The notes beneath the pieces were generated by a model. That model saw only the letters and a program-made list of their open reading frames with translations. It had not been told where the DNA came from and searched no databases. From Mucilaginibacter sp. UR6-1 (GTDB lineage Bacteria; Bacteroidota; Bacteroidia; Sphingobacteriales; Sphingobacteriaceae), in contig NZ_JAJIWP010000001.1 in NCBI RefSeq assembly GCF_020880975.1, positions 1,116,001 to 1,180,000 on the forward strand: DNA of 64,000 bases, read 5' to 3'. The translations under genes and the position numbers were made by a program. Below, one piece after another: positions 18,373 to 25,948 of this stretch (positions are counted from its first letter, which is position 1; each line of letters opens with the position of its first letter).

Positions 18373-18594
18373 ATGAGAACATTCAATTTAAAATCCATCG
18401 GTATCGCAGCAGTTGCGGTATTGTTCCTATCGGTAAGTACTCAGGCTCAAGACAAAATGAGTAAGATGAAGAAAGATACGACCAAAATGTCAAAAATGGA
18501 TCATAAAAAAGACCATGGCAAAATGGATAAGATGGGCAAAACCGGTAAAATGGGCAAGATGGATAAGATGAAAAAGGACACCAGTAAAATGTAA
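18373..18594 (+). CDS. Secreted Lys-Met repeat protein (penta-MXKDX type)
   Basis: 73 residues. Signal peptide of about 25 residues (IGIAAVAVLFLSVSTQA), then a mature chain of about 48 residues with ten Met and 17 Lys. Every mature Met is preceded by Lys, in SKM, DKM or GKM units, with scattered Asp and two His. This matches the small exported pentapeptide MXKDX-repeat proteins. Met-rich periplasmic peptides can act as sacrificial scavengers of hypochlorite when their sulfoxides are reduced again (MrpX of Azospira); metal binding is an alternative. A strong terminator follows, so the transcript would be short and abundant. A predicted ECF promoter precedes it. Confidence 0.85.
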   Translation: MRTFNLKSIGIAAVAVLFLSVSTQAQDKMSKMKKDTTKMSKMDHKKDHGKMDKMGKTGKMGKMDKMKKDTSKM

Positions 18595-18602
18595 GTCTCT
18601 TC

Positions 18603-18633
18603 GCAGGCGGGATAAAACCCGCCTGCTTTTTTT
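18603..18633 (+). terminator. Rho-independent terminator
   Basis: A perfect 9-bp GC-rich stem, GCAGGCGGG (18603-18611) and CCCGCCTGC (18618-18626), with a 6-base loop and seven T directly after. It separates the Lys-Met-repeat gene from the peroxiredoxin gene. Confidence 0.9.
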
Positions 18634-18656
18634 AATATAATCAAAAAGAATATTTC

Positions 18657-19319
18657 ATGATAAGAATATTTACTTTAACAAGCATTTCTCTGGCATCGCT
18701 CATGATGTCTATAGCATCGGACGCTAAGCCCTCGGCGCATAGCGTTGCTGATACGATCCGGACGGAGGTCTACCCCGACAAGCCAACTGAAATCAGTCCC
18801 TTACTGATTGGTGAAAAGATCCCGGCGGTTAAGATCCCAGCGGCTGACGGCAGCCTTTTTGATCTGAATGCAGCGATCGCTCAAAAGCCTACGATATTGA
18901 TATTTTACCGTGGCGGCTGGTGTCCCTTTTGCAACCGTGAGCTGGCGGGTATCCAAAATATACAGGCAGACCTGGTGAAAATGGGTTACCAGATCATGGC
19001 CATCAGTACGGACAGTCCAGATAACCTGAGCAGGTCGGCCGAAAAGAATAAAGTAGCTTATCAGTTATTATCCGATGCAGATCTCGCGGTTTCCAAACAA
19101 TTCGGGCTGGCCTTTAAAGCGCCCGCAGCCTATGGCAAAACACTTGAAACGGGTTCGGAGGGAAAGAATACCGATAAATTATTACCTGTTCCTTCCGTGT
19201 TTATTCTGGACAAAAAAGGTGTTATCCAATTCGAATACATCAACCCGGATTATCGTCAGCGGATCGGTCCGGAACTGATGACTGCTGTTGCCGGAACCCT
19301 GATCAAGTCCATTCAATGA
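18657..19319 (+). CDS. Exported peroxiredoxin-like protein (AhpC/TSA)
   Basis: 220 residues. The first 24 or so form a signal peptide (TLTSISLASLMMSIASDA), so it acts in the periplasm. The rest is a thioredoxin-fold peroxiredoxin: FYRGGWCPFCNREL (about residue 85) with a CxxC pair, IMAISTDSPDN, LLSDADLAVSKQFGL, and SVFILDKKGVIQFEY. The WCPFC form is typical of the PRX-like2/AhpC-TSA group; it reduces peroxides or supplies thiols. Its stop overlaps the next start by four bases, so it is translationally coupled to the thioredoxin. No own promoter is obvious; it may rely on read-through of the preceding terminator. Confidence 0.87.
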   Translation: MIRIFTLTSISLASLMMSIASDAKPSAHSVADTIRTEVYPDKPTEISPLLIGEKIPAVKIPAADGSLFDLNAAIAQKPTILIFYRGGWCPFCNRELAGIQNIQADLVKMGYQIMAISTDSPDNLSRSAEKNKVAYQLLSDADLAVSKQFGLAFKAPAAYGKTLETGSEGKNTDKLLPVPSVFILDKKGVIQFEYINPDYRQRIGPELMTAVAGTLIKSIQ

Positions 19320-19789
19320 TAAATAGCGTAAAAATGCACACGTGTTCGAATCTGTTCCTTTATGGCCTGTTCGTCATCATGATGATCACTGTTCACGGCG
19401 CCAACGCGCAGACAAAAGGCAATATGAAAAGTAATTCAGGCATTGTTTTCGTCTCAAAAGGTTGGCAGGATACAAAGGCCATGGCCAAACAGCAGCATAA
19501 AAAGATCTTTGTGGATGCTTATGCTGTATGGTGCGCGCCATGCAAACAAATGAAAGAACAAACATTCAAAGATCAGCGTGTGGTTGCCTACTTCAACCGG
19601 CAGTTCATCAACGCATCTATCGATGTCGAAAAAGGTGATGGCCTGGTTTTGGCAGACGAGTTCGAGGTAGCTGCTTATCCGACTTTATTATGGTTAGACG
19701 AAAATGGAAAGCTGATCAAACGGTTTGAGGGTTTTGTAGATGCAAAACGGTTATTAGCAATGGTTAAACAAGTCGAAAAAAGTAATTGA
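19316..19789 (+). CDS. Exported thioredoxin-fold protein
   Basis: 157 residues with a signal peptide (LFLYGLFVIMMITVHGANA). The mature part has VDAYAVWCAPCKQMKEQTF: a WCAPC active site followed by the DsbD-gamma/thioredoxin_7 type helix, then VEKGDGLVLADEFEVAAYPTLLWLDENGK with the cis-Pro strand. It probably reduces disulfides or the adjacent peroxiredoxin in the periplasm. It overlaps the peroxiredoxin gene by four bases (ATGA), and the two are likely one redox pair. Confidence 0.87.
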   Translation: MINSVKMHTCSNLFLYGLFVIMMITVHGANAQTKGNMKSNSGIVFVSKGWQDTKAMAKQQHKKIFVDAYAVWCAPCKQMKEQTFKDQRVVAYFNRQFINASIDVEKGDGLVLADEFEVAAYPTLLWLDENGKLIKRFEGFVDAKRLLAMVKQVEKSN

Positions 19790-19831
19790 ACCAGGTACTG
19801 AACAGCCGAATAAAAAAATTACGTATATTTT

Positions 19832-19859
19832 GTAAGGTTTACGGGTATTAGCCGACTAA
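19832..19859 (+). promoter_or_regulatory. Predicted ECF sigma promoter P3 (autoregulatory)
   Basis: GTAAGG (19832-19837), 16 bases, GACTAA (19854-19859), upstream of the sigma gene itself. It would give the positive autoregulation common for ECF sigma factors. Confidence 0.6.
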
Positions 19860-19887
19860 GGCGCAATACACCTTGATACCATGGCCA

Positions 19888-20496
19888 ATGATGCATAATT
19901 CGATCAACGATGACCATACAGTGAATGAAACCGGACACCACCTGCTTGAGCCGCGGTTGTGGGTGGAGCGCCATGCGGATTTTCTGTATACCTATGCCAG
20001 TGCAAGGCTGAATGATGATGAGCAATGCCGGGACCTGGTGCAGGATACTTTTTTAGCCGCGCTTCAAAAAGTGGAAAGCTTCCGCGGCGATGCCAGCGAA
20101 CGCACCTGGCTGACCGCTATCCTGAAATACAAAGTGATCGACGTGTACCGCAAGCGCTCCGGCGCTTTTGCAGCGAAGGATGAATATGGTACAGCCGATG
20201 ATGAAATTGAGTTCTTCGATCCTGATAACCACCATTGGAAGCGGGAGCACTGGCCTGCCGTATTCGGGGTTGAAGATAAAGACCCTTTACAAAACAAAGA
20301 ATTTCTGGCTACTCTTCAGCAATGTTTAAAGCGGTTGCCGCCTTTGTGGATGTCCGTGTTCAGCTTGAAGCACCTGGATGATGAAGGCACGGAAATGATC
20401 TGTCAGCAAATGAAAATATCCCCGGCCAACTTTTGGGTGATCATCCATCGCGCAAAAGTGAACCTGAGATCATGTTTACAAAAAAACTGGATCTGA
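19888..20496 (+). CDS. ECF RNA polymerase sigma factor
   Basis: About 202 residues from ATG 19888 (a second ATG follows directly; an upstream TTG is possible). Region 2 is visible as FLYTYASARLNDDEQCRDLVQDTFLAALQ and FRGDASERTWLTAILKYKVIDVYRKR. Region 4 is LKRLPPLWMSVFSLKHLDDEGTEMICQQMKISPANFWVIIHRAKVNLR. No sigma 1.1 or region 3 is present, as expected for ECF (group 4). It should recruit RNA polymerase to the four repeated GTAAG(G/T)-N16-GAC elements. It is followed after one base by its presumed anti-sigma gene. Confidence 0.92.
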   Translation: MMHNSINDDHTVNETGHHLLEPRLWVERHADFLYTYASARLNDDEQCRDLVQDTFLAALQKVESFRGDASERTWLTAILKYKVIDVYRKRSGAFAAKDEYGTADDEIEFFDPDNHHWKREHWPAVFGVEDKDPLQNKEFLATLQQCLKRLPPLWMSVFSLKHLDDEGTEMICQQMKISPANFWVIIHRAKVNLRSCLQKNWI

Positions 20497-20497
20497 C

Positions 20498-20788
20498 ATG
20501 AAAAAAGAATTGAAAACAGAGCTGGAAAGGATCGCCTACAATTGCCGGAAGGCCACCTTGTTGATAGAGAAGAAGCAGGAAGTGAAACTTACCATGAGGG
20601 AAAAGCTGGAATTGAAACTTCACCTGGCAGGGTGCTCCATTTGCAGAATATACGAAAAACAAAGTGTGCTGATAAATTTGATGATGCAAAAATTGTTCAA
20701 AGAAGAACGAAAAGAGATCAGACTGGACAGTAGTTATAAATTGGATCTGCAAAAACGCATTAATGATCAAATGATCGGTAACCAATAA
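20498..20788 (+). CDS. Small zinc-finger anti-sigma factor
   Basis: 96 residues, one base after the sigma stop. It contains LKLHLAGCSICRIYEKQS, the HxxxCxxC signature of the zinc-binding anti-sigma (ZAS) fold, flanked by charged helices. No membrane segment is present, so it is a soluble anti-sigma, which would respond to oxidation of the Cys/His zinc site rather than to proteolysis. Pairing with the ECF sigma is inferred from adjacency and motif. Confidence 0.82.
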   Translation: MKKELKTELERIAYNCRKATLLIEKKQEVKLTMREKLELKLHLAGCSICRIYEKQSVLINLMMQKLFKEERKEIRLDSSYKLDLQKRINDQMIGNQ

Positions 20789-20807
20789 AAGGGACAGTTA
20801 AAGAAGT

Positions 20808-21497
20808 ATGAAGGTCATCAAAGAAAAACATTCCCTGGCCATGCGCTGGGCCCATTGGATTAATTTTCCGCTCCTGGGCATTATGATATGGAGTGGTTTG
20901 CTGATTTATTGGGCGAATGACGAGTACGAGGTCATGATCTTTGGTCACCGGTTCATCAAGTTCTTCCCGGAATGGTTTTATAACCTGCTGCATATACCGC
21001 ATAGACTATCGGAAGGCATGGCCTTCCACTTTCTGTTTATGTGGTTTTTTACGTTGAATGGCATATTCTATGTGTTATATACCCTGATCTCCGGCGAATG
21101 GCGGGAACTTTGGCCGCAGAAACATTCGTTCAAAGAAGCCTGGCTGGTATTGTTGCATGACCTGCACCTGCGTAAAACTGCACCCCCGCAGGGCAAGTAT
21201 AATGCGGCTCAGCGCATCGCTTATTCCGCCATTATCGTGATGGGCGCAGGTTCGGTGTGGACCGGGTTGGCTATTTACAAACCTGTACAGCTTAACTGGC
21301 TTACCTGGCTGATGGGCGGGTATCACTTGGCCCGGATATGGCATTTCGCGCTTACCCTGGGATATGTAATGTTTTTTGTCATCCACGTTATCCAGGTCAT
21401 CATCGCCGGATGGAATAATTTCAGGTCTGTTATCTCCGGATTCGAAGTAATTAATGAGCCTCCAAAACCCACAGCACATGACGAAGAAAAAAGTTAA
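20808..21497 (+). CDS. Cytochrome b561-type membrane haem protein
   Basis: 229 residues with four strong membrane helices. Candidate haem-ligand His residues lie in RWAHWINF (helix 1), EGMAFHFLFMWFF (helix 2), and ARIWHFALTLGYVMFFVIHVIQV (helix 4). It belongs to the cytochrome b/thiosulfate reductase-type family that passes quinol electrons to periplasmic partners. It overlaps the next gene by 20 bases, and that gene is a Tat-exported molybdenum enzyme, so it is probably the electron donor, playing the role MsrQ/YedZ plays for MsrP, though it looks like a different membrane fold. Confidence 0.85.
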   Translation: MKVIKEKHSLAMRWAHWINFPLLGIMIWSGLLIYWANDEYEVMIFGHRFIKFFPEWFYNLLHIPHRLSEGMAFHFLFMWFFTLNGIFYVLYTLISGEWRELWPQKHSFKEAWLVLLHDLHLRKTAPPQGKYNAAQRIAYSAIIVMGAGSVWTGLAIYKPVQLNWLTWLMGGYHLARIWHFALTLGYVMFFVIHVIQVIIAGWNNFRSVISGFEVINEPPKPTAHDEEKS

Positions 21498-22257
21498 ACA
21501 GCCGCTAACTGTTGAGCAAAAGATCAGGCGCCGTGAATTCCTGTCATTCGGAATTTTCGGCACTTTAAGTGCAGCGGCGTATGGCGGTTGGAAATGGCTT
21601 TACCACTCGCCGGAAGAACAAGCGGGTGTTACCGCAGGAGCCCGTGCACCACTGCGCAGGGCTTTGAATAAAACTGAATTGTTCTTTCGCAGGCTTACCT
21701 TCAACGAGAACCACCTCGTAAAAACTTACCCGGTGGAGATGGCGGCAAAAACTGTGAGGCATAATTCAGATATCGGTTCAGAAGGTGATGTGGATATAGA
21801 CCAATGGCGATTGAGAATTGTCCGCAAAGATAAAAGCGTGCTCAACATCACCTATAAAGAAATACTGGCGTTGCCTAAAACTGAACTGGTTTTTGATTTT
21901 AAATGCGTGGAGGGCTGGGATCAGATCCAGCATTGGGGTGGCGTGCTGTTCAAAGATCTGTTAACGCACTTTGGCTTACTAAAGGAGGTTGAGATGGATT
22001 ATGTGGGCATGATGACACCCGATGAGCAATATTATGTCGGCCTGGATATGCCCAGCGCTATTCATCCGCAAACGATCCTGGCCTATGAGATGAACGGCAA
22101 GCCGCTGCCCGCGCAGCACGGCAAACCCTTGCGCTTAATAATCCCCGTGAAATACGGGATAAAGAATTTGAAAAGGATCGGCACCATCATATTCAGCGAC
22201 CAGCGTCCGCCGGATTACTGGGCCGAACAAGGGTATGATTATTATTCCGGGCTCTGA
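21478..22257 (+). CDS. Tat-exported sulfite-oxidase-fold molybdopterin oxidoreductase
   Basis: About 259 residues from ATG 21478 (an in-frame ATG at 21454 adds eight). The N-terminus has a twin-arginine signal (KIRRREFLSFGIFGTLSAAAYGG). The molybdenum-ligand Cys lies in VFDFKCVEGWDQIQHWGG, and GLDMPSAIHPQTILAYEMNGKPLPAQHGKPLRLIIP is the standard sulfite oxidase/YedY core. No dimerisation domain follows, as in MsrP (YedY). MsrP reduces methionine sulfoxide on periplasmic proteins; here the Met-rich exported peptide in the same locus is an obvious candidate substrate. The real substrate is inferred. Confidence 0.87.
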   Translation: MTKKKVKQPLTVEQKIRRREFLSFGIFGTLSAAAYGGWKWLYHSPEEQAGVTAGARAPLRRALNKTELFFRRLTFNENHLVKTYPVEMAAKTVRHNSDIGSEGDVDIDQWRLRIVRKDKSVLNITYKEILALPKTELVFDFKCVEGWDQIQHWGGVLFKDLLTHFGLLKEVEMDYVGMMTPDEQYYVGLDMPSAIHPQTILAYEMNGKPLPAQHGKPLRLIIPVKYGIKNLKRIGTIIFSDQRPPDYWAEQGYDYYSGL

Positions 22258-22281
22258 TGCAATAAGTTTTTAACATCTGTA

Positions 22282-22309
22282 GTAAGTTTAGGCTACGTTG
22301 CCCGACAAA
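22282..22309 (+). promoter_or_regulatory. Predicted ECF sigma promoter P4
   Basis: GTAAGT (22282-22287), 16 bases, GACAAA (22304-22309), 17 bases before the DUF417 gene. It keeps the exact spacing of P1-P3. Confidence 0.5.
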
Positions 22310-22326
22310 GCTTGTAAAAAATCATT

Positions 22327-22749
22327 ATGGATCTAAAAAAAACAGGTTACACCCTCGGTGTTATTTCCACGATCATTGTACTGCTATGGATCGGCATTTT
22401 CAAATTTACGCCAAGTGAGGCAGCGGCTATCAAAGGTTACGTATCAAACAGCTTTCTGATGAGTTGGCTATACAAGGTCACATCCCAGCAAGGCGTTTCA
22501 AATATCATCGGCACATACGAGATTATAACAGCTATCTTACTTATCGCTTCATTCGTTAGTAAAAAAGCTGGCCTTATCGCCGGTTATTTAACAGCCAGTA
22601 TCTTCCTCGGTACACTCAGTTTCTTATTCACAACCCCGGGCGTATGGAAAATAAGCGACGCCGTACCGGTAACTGATTTTTTCGTAGTAAAAGATCTGGC
22701 ATTTTTAGCTGTAGGATTGCAGGTGATTGGCAAGAGTAAAATTAGTTGA
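22327..22749 (+). CDS. DUF417 (YkgB/RclC-like) membrane protein
   Basis: 140 residues with four hydrophobic helices. FKFTPSEAAAIKGYVSNSFLMSW and GTYEIITAILL are the DUF417 signatures, and FVVKDLAFLAVGLQV closes the family pattern. E. coli RclC (YkgB) of this family belongs to the reactive-chlorine resistance operon rclABC. Its biochemical role is unknown. The gene has its own predicted ECF promoter and is the last member of the stress locus. Confidence 0.85.
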   Translation: MDLKKTGYTLGVISTIIVLLWIGIFKFTPSEAAAIKGYVSNSFLMSWLYKVTSQQGVSNIIGTYEIITAILLIASFVSKKAGLIAGYLTASIFLGTLSFLFTTPGVWKISDAVPVTDFFVVKDLAFLAVGLQVIGKSKIS

Positions 22750-22827
22750 ATTTGGCCAATACTTAATTTCATAATGGAAAAATAGTGTTAAAGCGGCGAT
22801 AGCAAGAAAATGCTGACTATCAATAAC

Positions 22828-23200
22828 TTACGTTAAAGATATTTTACCCGTTATTTGCATGCTATCATCATCTGACCTGAAAGCGGCATCTTTCGCGAAG
22901 AAAACAGCAACGTTTGGGTTACGTATCAAATGCTGTACAAAGCCGCCTTTGAAAAATTCAAAAATGTTTCTTTTGGTATCACCATCAATAAACAGCAGAT
23001 CTGCCGATCGCTCATTCGCTGTGTTCAGTACCTGCTGGTGCGCATTTTCAGTATAGTGAAAACTTATTCTGACCCTTGGACTTAATGACTTGACTTTTCG
23101 CTTCAGGACCATAAACGATCTTCCTAACTGTGTAACTCTCCTTAGTTTGGACTGGTATTTTGTAGATTTATTTAATTCAAAAATATAATTATTGTCGTTG
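22828..23200 (-). pseudogene. Universal stress protein, C-terminal remnant
   Basis: The minus frame encodes the second half of a UspA domain: RISFHYTENAHQQVLNTANERSADLLFIDGD, then a loop and FVQHLIRNPNVAVFFAKD, corresponding to the nucleotide-binding loop and last strand of the family. The N-terminal half is missing. Upstream the frame runs into IS3 sequence at about 23200, so the insertion element, or a rearrangement at its end, removed the 5' part. The tail (RSDDDSMQITGKISLT) is not family sequence I recognise. Confidence 0.6.
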
Positions 23201-23201
23201 G

Positions 23202-23251
23202 AACTGTGGAGATGTTGGAAACTACATAGAGTTTTCAATATCTCCACAGTT
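23202..23251. repeat. 22-bp imperfect palindrome at the IS3 end
   Basis: AACTGTGGAGAT (starting 23202) pairs with ATCTCCACAGTT (ending 23251) and the pairing continues inwards to a 6-base loop at 23224-23229, with two mismatches in 22 pairs. Each arm runs TGTGGAGAT...AACT, so the arms look like two abutted copies of a TG...CA terminal inverted repeat. Confidence 0.75.
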
Positions 23252-23460
23252 TAGTCGCTTATACAGGTCTGGCGTTATACCTCCCAGTGCTTCATGCGGC
23301 CTGCTGTAATTGTAATCTTCCATCCATTCATCTGCTAAAACCTGTACCTGATTGATATCTTTAAATAAGTAAGCATCCAGTATGTTTTCCCGGAAGGTTC
23401 TATTGAACCGCTCAATGTAACCGTTTTGCATAGGCTTGCCGGGCATGTGACCGAATAATT
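23202..23460 (-). mobile_element. IS3-family transposase 3' remnant
   Basis: About 75 residues of the OrfB integrase C-terminus remain: PGKPMQNGYIERFNRTFRENILDAYLF, then VQVLADEWMEDYNYSRPHEALGG and TPDLYKRL. The conserved Glu of the DDE triad is in GYIERFN. Upstream of PGKP the expected residues are replaced by unrelated sequence (LTDRQLFGHM), so the element is cut at about 23455. The stop lies inside a long palindrome that probably includes the element end. No second end or target duplication was found; the copy is inactive. Confidence 0.8.
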
Positions 23461-23493
23461 GCCGGTCTGTTAGGAACGCCGGGTTCGGTCGTA

Positions 23494-23527
23494 AGGAAAC
23501 CGCCTAAATCTAATTCGGCGGTTTCCT
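23494..23527. repeat. 11-bp perfect inverted repeat
   Basis: AGGAAACCGCC (23494-23504) and GGCGGTTTCCT (23517-23527) around a 12-base loop, followed by seven A on the plus strand. There is no T-run in either direction of transcription out of the stem, so it is not a standard terminator. It lies just beyond the broken IS3 copy. Confidence 0.7.
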
Positions 23528-23809
23528 AAAAAAAGCAAATTCCCTCAGCGAGCAATACCGGCTAAGCCTTTTTGTGAAAGTACCGCCGCCGCAGCCAAAG
23601 TCGGCCCAGTATTCCAGTTGGTTGCCCTTAATGGCACTTTGATGAATGATATTGCTTCCCATGAGTTATTGAACCGAAGATACCGAATACTTTTCACTGC
23701 TTTTACAAAATATCCAGATCTCGCGCCACATAATAACTCGGTACCATCAACCGGAATCCGGTCTTACGCAGCTTCGAGACATCCTTTAGTTCGGATTATT
23801 GATAAAAAC

Positions 23810-24199
23810 ATGTACGAAAAGGATTACGAAGCATCTGTCATGAGCTATTTCGAGCAAAAAATAAAATCGCATGAATTGCCTTCAGGATTACTTTCTGCGA
23901 CACCAGGTAATATTAAAGCGGAATGCATAAAAGTCTGTACTAATCGTTTTGAATCGAAAGACGAAGTCATTATGGAGGAGTTTGTGCAGAAAAAAGAGGA
24001 CGCGAGCAGCTATATCCGGGAGATATCAAAGCCGGATACATTAACACCTTATTCTGTTGATAAAGTCCATTACACTAATTACAAAGGACTTATTCACTTT
24101 TATACGATCAACGGACCACATCCGCTGGACACAAGCCGACGGTTGAAGCCGATGAGCATACACATTCTTGAAAAGTATGTGTATCATACCAAACATTAA
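23810..24199 (+). CDS. Uncharacterised small protein
   Basis: 129 residues from ATG 23810; the frame is open further upstream (to an ATG at 23618), but that extension has no recognisable pattern. The first 80 residues (YEASVMSYFEQK, TPGNIKAECIKVCTNRFESKDEVIMEEF, SSYIREI) resemble small acidic proteins that I recall as common in Sphingobacteriaceae, with no known function. The C-terminal third differs from that recalled pattern and may be altered by a rearrangement, since the IS3 remnant lies only 350 bases upstream. No domain with known function was seen. Confidence 0.5.
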   Translation: MYEKDYEASVMSYFEQKIKSHELPSGLLSATPGNIKAECIKVCTNRFESKDEVIMEEFVQKKEDASSYIREISKPDTLTPYSVDKVHYTNYKGLIHFYTINGPHPLDTSRRLKPMSIHILEKYVYHTKH

Positions 24200-25581
24200 C
24201 AAAAAAGGTATCAGGGAGATTTTCATTGTATTGGCGCATGACTTTGAACATCTATTCGATACAATTTTTCCATTGTTTTATATTGAGGTGGATGGACAGG
24301 CAAGCAGTCCCTTTGAATTAGCAAAATACATAATACCATTAGGAGCCTGTGGACCAATTTTGATTGTAGGCGTTATAATCAGCACGGCTATAATGCTGTA
24401 TTTTGGGCATTGCCATGTACTGCACGCTCTGTGCGTAAATAAGAGTCTTCCCGAAAATTATTAACACCAAAAACAACCATACAGGGCGTACGGTGACTAT
24501 TTTTAATAAAGCCACAAATAGTAAAATTTTTTCAAAAATTATTTATTTAAAATCTACACATAATCTCAAGTCGATTAATTCAAAATTGCATTCTTAATAC
24601 ACTGATACGCAACGTTGAAGTTAAACGCTACAATGTGATATATCTCTGTAGTGCACGAAAATCAATATAAAGATTTTTTCTAATTATTAATCTCCTATCT
24701 ACTTTTTCAACCACTAATTAATGCCAGAAATAGGCAACTACACTTAACTACAAACAAACCGCTGCCCAGTATTTTATATATCATGCGTCCGCAAAGTAAC
24801 ATTTTTGTGCACAAGCCTAATGGCAAGTGCATTCGCGGCCGCAATCGTAACTTCCTTGTTGAGTTTGAAGATGTACTAGGTGCGTGGTGCTGAGAAGGTT
24901 ATTGAGGAAGAAAGTGTTATATACCCAATGTAACAACAATATAACGAGTAAGTTCCGTTTGATGATGATAAAATCAAACAACATGAAAAAGAAATCCATT
25001 ATTCTAACAATCACCTTCACAGTCCTTTTGTTAAAATTTTACCAATGTTGCAATTTCGTGTCCGGTTGCAGGTCAGAGAAAGCATAGAACAAAGGTTTCC
25101 TAAATTTCATCTTTTGAAACATCTAACAATAGTTCGTAGGCTTTGTTAACATTAAGCATGACGGTTCGATCAACTATTTATAACAGTAAAGCCTTAACTG
25201 GAAATAATGAGGTATAGTGGTAAGGTTTTTTATTTTTAGCATCTTTCTTAATACTACTTATACGCGCATTAAGCTAATTTAATTCATTAGGATAAGAAAT
25301 ATATTGATTGAAATAATAAGCTAATATAGATAACGAAGGAATAGAACCTCATATTTTTGAAAACCACCAAGTTCATGACCTTAGTGATACCAAAATCTTA
25401 TAATTTATATAAAATTATTAATAGGCAAGTAATTGACAATGTGATGCTAATCTCCTTAAATTTCTTTTTGATGTATTTAAGATTGTAATATTTATTGTTT
25501 TAACACTACTGGCACGGAAATTGGCCCATTTGATTTATCTAATTAAATAGGAATATCGTTAATCCCTTTAAAGATTTATTC
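24200..25581. other. AT-rich stretch with no convincing gene
   Basis: Nearly 1.4 kb between the small protein and the lipoprotein. Short frames exist (for example 24168-24464 plus, with one hydrophobic segment, and a 34-residue signal-peptide-like frame near 24985-25087), but none has family features or a consistent start. The region is very AT-rich from 24480 on and looks like relic or regulatory DNA. Confidence 0.5.
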
Positions 25582-25824
25582 ATGAAAAAAATAATTGTCG
25601 CAGGGCTACTTGCCGCTGCATTCAGTATTGTCTCATGTGGAGGCAATGCCGATAGCCAAAATGACGATTCCGATAAAATTAATAACTCTGACACCAATGA
25701 TCCCGACAAGGGTAGCCTTGATGATGGCGCTGGAACAGATACACTTTTTAAATCAAAATCTGAAAATGCAGATACAGTTAAAATGAATCAGGATGGGACA
25801 AAAGAAGAAAAAGCCGGACAGTAA
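25582..25824 (+). CDS. Small acidic lipoprotein
   Basis: 80 residues. Lipoprotein signal with lipobox SIVSC (Cys19), then a hydrophilic, low-complexity mature part of about 61 residues rich in Asp, Ser, Asn and Lys (DDSDKINNSDTNDPDKGS). No fold is expected; such chains tether or space in the periplasm. Its 3' end overlaps a second small frame at 25793-25948. Confidence 0.7.
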   Translation: MKKIIVAGLLAAAFSIVSCGGNADSQNDDSDKINNSDTNDPDKGSLDDGAGTDTLFKSKSENADTVKMNQDGTKEEKAGQ

Positions 25825-25948
25825 AACGCCATATAGTGGTGACGTTAACTTGCCAAATAAGTTCATTTTTAAGCCGGAGCAATGGCTAGCCATTACTTGG
25901 GCAATTATCTTGTGTGTCTCAATTTTTGGCGCATTTATGGAAACTTAA
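25793..25948 (+). CDS. Possible 51-residue membrane protein overlapping the lipoprotein gene
   Basis: ATG 25793 to TAA 25946-25948, in a different frame from the lipoprotein and overlapping its last 32 bases. It starts with a basic run (GQKKKKPDSK), then PNKFIFKPEQW and a hydrophobic helix of about 18 residues (LAITWAIILCVSIFGAFM). The polybasic start and single helix fit a small inner-membrane protein translated by coupling to the upstream gene. There is no family evidence. Confidence 0.4.
   Translation: MGQKKKKPDSKTPYSGDVNLPNKFIFKPEQWLAITWAIILCVSIFGAFMET

Noticed and set aside
18593..18620. GTAAGT 16 bases before TAAAAC, a possible fifth ECF promoter ahead of the peroxiredoxin
   Set aside because: The downstream half lacks the GAC core and the element overlaps the terminator stem.
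24168..24464. 98-codon plus frame with one hydrophobic segment
   Set aside because: It overlaps the preceding gene, has no recognisable domain and lies where coding signal fades; kept only as part of the gene-poor note.
24817..25087. Short frames on both strands, one with a signal-peptide-like end
   Set aside because: Mutually overlapping, AT-driven composition and no family features.
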